Assembly (NCBI GenBank): GCA_037190225.1
Contig: JBBCJL010000002.1
Span: forward strand, 1 to 64,000
DNA length: 64,000 nucleotides
Direction of reading: 5' to 3'
Source of the DNA: MKSF01 sp037190225
GTDB lineage: Bacteria; Bacteroidota; Bacteroidia; Chitinophagales; Chitinophagaceae
Of this stretch, positions 61,237 through 64,000 are shown piece by piece. The stretch's first letter is position 1. Each line of letters starts with the position of its first letter. Below the pieces are notes generated by a model. That model saw nothing but the letters and a program-made list of their open reading frames with translations. It was not told where the DNA came from and ran no database searches. Both the position numbers and the translations under genes were made by a program.

Positions 61237-62340
61237 ATGCGATATTACATCATTTCCGGAGAAGCCAGCGGCGATCTGCATGGAAGCAACCTGATAAGTG
61301 CCTTACATAGCCTTGATCCTCAATTGACCGTAAGAGCCTGGGGCGGAGATTTGATGCAGCAGCAGGGAGCTACCATAGTCAGGCATTATAAGGATCTCGC
61401 GTTCATGGGCTTCGTGGAAGTATTGAAGAATATCAATACCATTTTAAAAAATATCAGGTTCTGCAAACAGGATATCCTGGCCTTTAAGCCCGATGTCCTG
61501 ATACTGATAGACTACCCGGGCTTCAACCTGCGGATCGCCAAATGGGCCAGGCAGCATAACATTAAGGTCGTGTACTATATATCCCCCCAGATATGGGCCT
61601 GGAAAGAAAGCAGGATCCGGGAGATCAGGCAAAGCGTGGATAAAATGCTGGTGATACTGCCCTTTGAAAAAGAATTTTATAAAAAGCATAATTACCCTGT
61701 CACTTATGTTGGCCACCCCCTGCTGGAAGTAGTAGGCCAGGCATTGAATAATACCGCAACCGCTTCCTACGGCGACAAGCCCGTGATTGCGCTGCTGCCG
61801 GGCAGCAGGACGCAGGAGATCAATACCGCCCTGCCTGTCATGCTGGAGATGACCAGCCGGTTCCCGCAGTACCGGTTTGTGATAGCGCAGGCGCCGGGGC
61901 AGCCTGAAGCTACCTACCATCCCCATACCAGGGGAAAAGATGTGCTCCTGGTAAAGGGGCAGACCTACGACCTGCTCAGGCAGGCCAAAGCAGCGCTGGT
62001 TACCAGCGGCACCGCTACACTGGAAACTGCCCTGTTCGGTGTGCCTCAGGTAGTATGCTACAAAGGCAATGCGGTTTCTTACTGGCTGGCGAAAAAGCTC
62101 ATCAAAGTAAAATACATCTCCCTTGTCAACCTGATCCTGGATAAGCCGGCCCTGAAAGAGCTGATACAGCAGGACTTCAACCCGGCTACGCTGGCGGAAG
62201 AGCTGGATGCCATCCTGCACCACGCAGACTATATAGACAAGCTGCAAACCGACTATACGCTCCTGTGGGAAAAACTGCAGGAAGATAAGCCGGCATCGCT
62301 GAATGCCGCGACAGCCATCCATAATTTCATAAATCCATAA
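61237..62340 (+). CDS. lpxB: Lipid-A-disaccharide synthase
   Basis: A 367-residue enzyme from the ATG at 61237; the longer in-frame TTG/ATG extension precedes the conserved start MRYYIISGEASGDLHGSNL. It joins UDP-diacylglucosamine and lipid X in lipid A synthesis, on the cytoplasmic face. Other blocks are WGGDLMQQQGA, YKDLAFMGFVEVLKN, ISPQIWAWKESRI, LLPGSRTQEI and TSGTATLETALFGVPQVVCYK. Full length. It confirms a Gram-negative outer membrane with lipid A. Confidence 0.96.
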   Translation: MRYYIISGEASGDLHGSNLISALHSLDPQLTVRAWGGDLMQQQGATIVRHYKDLAFMGFVEVLKNINTILKNIRFCKQDILAFKPDVLILIDYPGFNLRIAKWARQHNIKVVYYISPQIWAWKESRIREIRQSVDKMLVILPFEKEFYKKHNYPVTYVGHPLLEVVGQALNNTATASYGDKPVIALLPGSRTQEINTALPVMLEMTSRFPQYRFVIAQAPGQPEATYHPHTRGKDVLLVKGQTYDLLRQAKAALVTSGTATLETALFGVPQVVCYKGNAVSYWLAKKLIKVKYISLVNLILDKPALKELIQQDFNPATLAEELDAILHHADYIDKLQTDYTLLWEKLQEDKPASLNAATAIHNFINP

Positions 62341-62443
62341 CAAAATCTTAAATATTCCGGTAAGGCCTGATTTTAGTATTTGTTTATATCCTGGCATTTA
62401 CCCTATAATATTATATTTGCATTTAGATGCAGAATGGCTGTCT

Positions 62444-63655
62444 ATGAAAAGGAATGTATATTATTTGTTGATCTTACTATCGGCATTTTGTCTGAGCCAG
62501 GCATCCTGCAGCAGGCACCTGCAGTCACAATTCAATATTGACGTTACGCTGAAAGATCTTCCCAACACCACCATCCACCTGGAAGAGCTGGGCATCAACA
62601 GGGTGACGCTCATTGCAACCGCAACCACAGACAGGGACGGCCATGCAGTGCTGAACGGCGTATTTAACACACCGCAGCTGTACAGGCTGAGCATTAAGAA
62701 CAGGGGACAGATATTCCTGATCATAGACCGGGAGGATATTCATATAGATGCCAATCCCGGCAATACCCGCGATTACAGGGTAAGCGGCAGTCCCCGATCC
62801 GTCCAGCTGCGCCATTTCCTGCAAAATGTATATGAGCTTAATAAAGCAATGGTGGCAGAGGAATTCAGCTCGCAAAGCACTGCCCGGCTGCCGGAAGATT
62901 CCTTATCCGCGGCCACAGCAAACCCTTTATCACAAAGGCAGAAGCTGTACACCTTTATAAAGGCGAATGCTGATACCACTACCCTTTTACCGCTGGCGCT
63001 GTTCTATGCCAATTTCCTGCCTCTCGAAGAAGAGGCTTCCTACCTGAGGCAATTTACCACCGGCCTAAGCCGGCGTTTCGCTTCAGAGCCGGATATCGTC
63101 AGCAATTTCCAGGCCTCTTTTTTCAACACCTATAACGGCTATGTCAATGACAATAAAATAGGACAGGACAGCAGCGCTGCCGGCCGCCTGGTCGGCCAGC
63201 CTTTCAAAGACTTTGCCCTGAAAGATATTGAGGGTATCTCCGTGAATACAGCGACCTATACCGGTCAATACATCGTGATACAGTTCTTAGGCTCCTGGAA
63301 TGCGAAAAGCCGCGCCGCCAATAAAGAGCTTCAGCAGGTCCGCGCACAGCTACCCGGCTATCCCGTGCAATTATTATCCGTCTATATCGAAGATAATGAC
63401 AAGGATTTTTCAAAAGCGCTTACAGAAGATAATATCATGTGGCCCCAGGTCAGCAGCCTGCAGGGCTGGAACTGCAGCATTGCCCGGCAGTTCCGGGTGA
63501 ATACGGTGCCCCGCACGGTCATCATCAGCCCGGAGCATCGTATCATAGGGTTTGACTGGCAACCTGCCCGCATCATCAGCGAAGTAAAAAGCAGCAGCCA
63601 GCCACCGGCTGCCCCTTCCGACAGCCTGTCCCGCACCACCGTATCCGCCCGCTAA
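62444..63655 (+). CDS. Thioredoxin-fold (TlpA-like) lipoprotein lacking the CxxC cysteines
   Basis: A 403-residue protein from the ATG at 62444. The signal peptide ends SQASC (a relaxed Bacteroidota lipobox). Residues about 25-130 are a DUF4369-like beta domain (VTLKDLPNTTIHLEELG, RLSIKNRGQIFLIIDREDI), residues about 130-230 are helical, and residues about 245-370 form an AhpC/TSA/thioredoxin-like domain (GQPFKDFALKDIEGISVNTA, VIQFLGSW, VNTVPRTVIISPE with cis-Pro). In the position of the usual WCGPCR the sequence reads SWNAKSRAANKEL, so both active-site Cys are gone. It probably does not act in redox reactions and may have a structural or binding role. Confidence 0.85.
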   Translation: MKRNVYYLLILLSAFCLSQASCSRHLQSQFNIDVTLKDLPNTTIHLEELGINRVTLIATATTDRDGHAVLNGVFNTPQLYRLSIKNRGQIFLIIDREDIHIDANPGNTRDYRVSGSPRSVQLRHFLQNVYELNKAMVAEEFSSQSTARLPEDSLSAATANPLSQRQKLYTFIKANADTTTLLPLALFYANFLPLEEEASYLRQFTTGLSRRFASEPDIVSNFQASFFNTYNGYVNDNKIGQDSSAAGRLVGQPFKDFALKDIEGISVNTATYTGQYIVIQFLGSWNAKSRAANKELQQVRAQLPGYPVQLLSVYIEDNDKDFSKALTEDNIMWPQVSSLQGWNCSIARQFRVNTVPRTVIISPEHRIIGFDWQPARIISEVKSSSQPPAAPSDSLSRTTVSAR

Positions 63656-63967
63656 ACAAGTCCTCAATCCCCCTGTTCCTGCGGCTTTCAGACACCGCTT
63701 TACCAACAGGTTATTATTCCTTAACATCCGTTTTTTCAGAATTGCTTATTTTCGTAAGCTTAAAACACTGTTATTATCTCCGTAACAGATAAGACAATAG
63801 CTGTTCACTTTGTCTGAAAAGACGGGGCTGTCTAAAAAGTAAACAACCCGCCATATGGAGCTAAGCCGGAATATTTACAGAATTGTTTATCCATTCACAT
63901 TGCTGCAAGCTCCACGTGACAATACAGGAGGCTTTCAGACAGCCGTAAAACGAGAAAAGGATCGCTT
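63656..63967. other. Intergenic region with MITE-like inverted repeat (312 bp)
   Basis: No supported gene on either strand. The right half holds an imperfect inverted repeat (63826-63944, described separately); the left half is A/T-rich without clear signals. Confidence 0.5.
63826..63944. mobile_element. Imperfect inverted repeat, MITE-like or IS remnant
   Basis: GGCTGTCT plus an A-run at 63826 mirrors TTTCAGACAGCC ending at 63944. Further in, ATATGGAGCT and AGCTCCACGTG also pair. The arms are each about 45 bases with a central loop of about 30. Ends of the form GGCTGTCT-AAAA are familiar from IS1182-type elements (from memory, not searched). No transposase is inside, so this would be a non-autonomous element. 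Confidence 0.45.
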
Positions 63968-64000
63968 ATGAGGAAATACAGGAATTTAGTTTTTTATATT
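63968..64000 (+). CDS. Start of a gene cut off by the window edge
   Basis: An ATG at 63968 is preceded by a good ribosome-binding site (AGAAAAGGA, 5 bp spacing) and gives MRKYRNLVFYI to the end of the window. Basic residues followed by a hydrophobic run suggest a signal peptide or membrane start. Only eleven codons can be seen. Confidence 0.35.
   Translation, partial: MRKYRNLVFYI

Noticed and set aside
61444..62397. A 317-codon open frame antisense to lpxB
   Set aside because: LpxB motifs are unambiguous on the plus strand; the antisense frame is not protein-like and has no start context.
1..64000. tRNA or rRNA genes
   Set aside because: I looked in the intergenic stretches for tRNA-like TTCGAATC arms and rRNA segments and saw none; a dedicated search could still find something short.

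Overview
The window looks like a chromosomal segment of a Bacteroidota bacterium, most likely Chitinophagaceae or a close relative (inference from gene content; no 16S rRNA is present). The signs are several secreted proteins with type IX secretion (T9SS) C-terminal domains (YPNP-type), a PorP/SprF-family protein next to a PorE-like OmpA protein, fused alpha/beta E1 dehydrogenase, promoter boxes of the TAnnTTTG type, and few strong Shine-Dalgarno sites. The window begins exactly at the terminal inverted repeat of an IS3-family element, which suggests the contig was broken at a multicopy IS.

Layout. 1-1416: IS3/IS150-like element whose orfB is frameshifted. 1447-21872: a surface-polysaccharide cluster, mostly on the minus strand and tightly packed with overlapping stop/start codons. 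It holds a UDP-sugar 6-dehydrogenase, RmlA, four GT2 and five GT4 glycosyltransferases, one GT8, a polysaccharide pyruvyl transferase, two left-handed-beta-helix acyltransferases, a GH88/GH105-like protein, a Wzx-type flippase, and an inverted two-gene MBOAT plus SGNH O-acylation module (6864-9236, plus strand). No Wzy polymerase or Wza/Wzc export gene is visible. 21945-27394: a T9SS reprolysin-like metalloprotease, apolipoprotein N-acyltransferase (Lnt) and a T9SS PKD protein in one plus-strand run. 27563-28699: FAD oxidoreductase. 28877-34578: tripartite RND efflux operon (MFP, RND pump, outer-membrane factor), with a small exported protein upstream. 35326-39492: a DCC-family thiol protein, then a 972-residue GT2/GT-C/TPR fusion and a methyltransferase. 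39750-43144: PorE-like OmpA protein and PorP/SprF-like protein. 43537-51295: purN, a lipoprotein, E1 alpha-beta fusion, lipoprotein pyrophosphatase, S9 peptidase, and an exported protein with a very acidic linker. 51404-57424: a 1200-residue T9SS protein with eight Cys-rich modules, five of which span near-identical 285-bp tandem repeats, divergent from an Omp28-like T9SS protein. 57425-64000: intergenic repeat elements, a DUF2089-type regulator with a small membrane protein and hydrolase, a second alpha/beta hydrolase, LpxB, a thioredoxin-fold lipoprotein without its cysteines, a MITE-like inverted repeat and the start of one more gene.

How it fits together. Most genes concern the cell envelope: building and decorating a surface glycan, maturing lipoproteins and lipid A (Lnt, LpxB), exporting and anchoring T9SS proteins, and pumping out small molecules. 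The least conventional items are the GT2/GT-C/TPR fusion, the Cys-rich repeat protein with its two-step duplication history, the Cys-less TlpA-like lipoprotein, the MBOAT/SGNH island within the polysaccharide cluster, and the repeat family at 55.1 and 57.5-57.8 kb. I found no CRISPR array, rRNA, tRNA, prophage or recognisable defence system.
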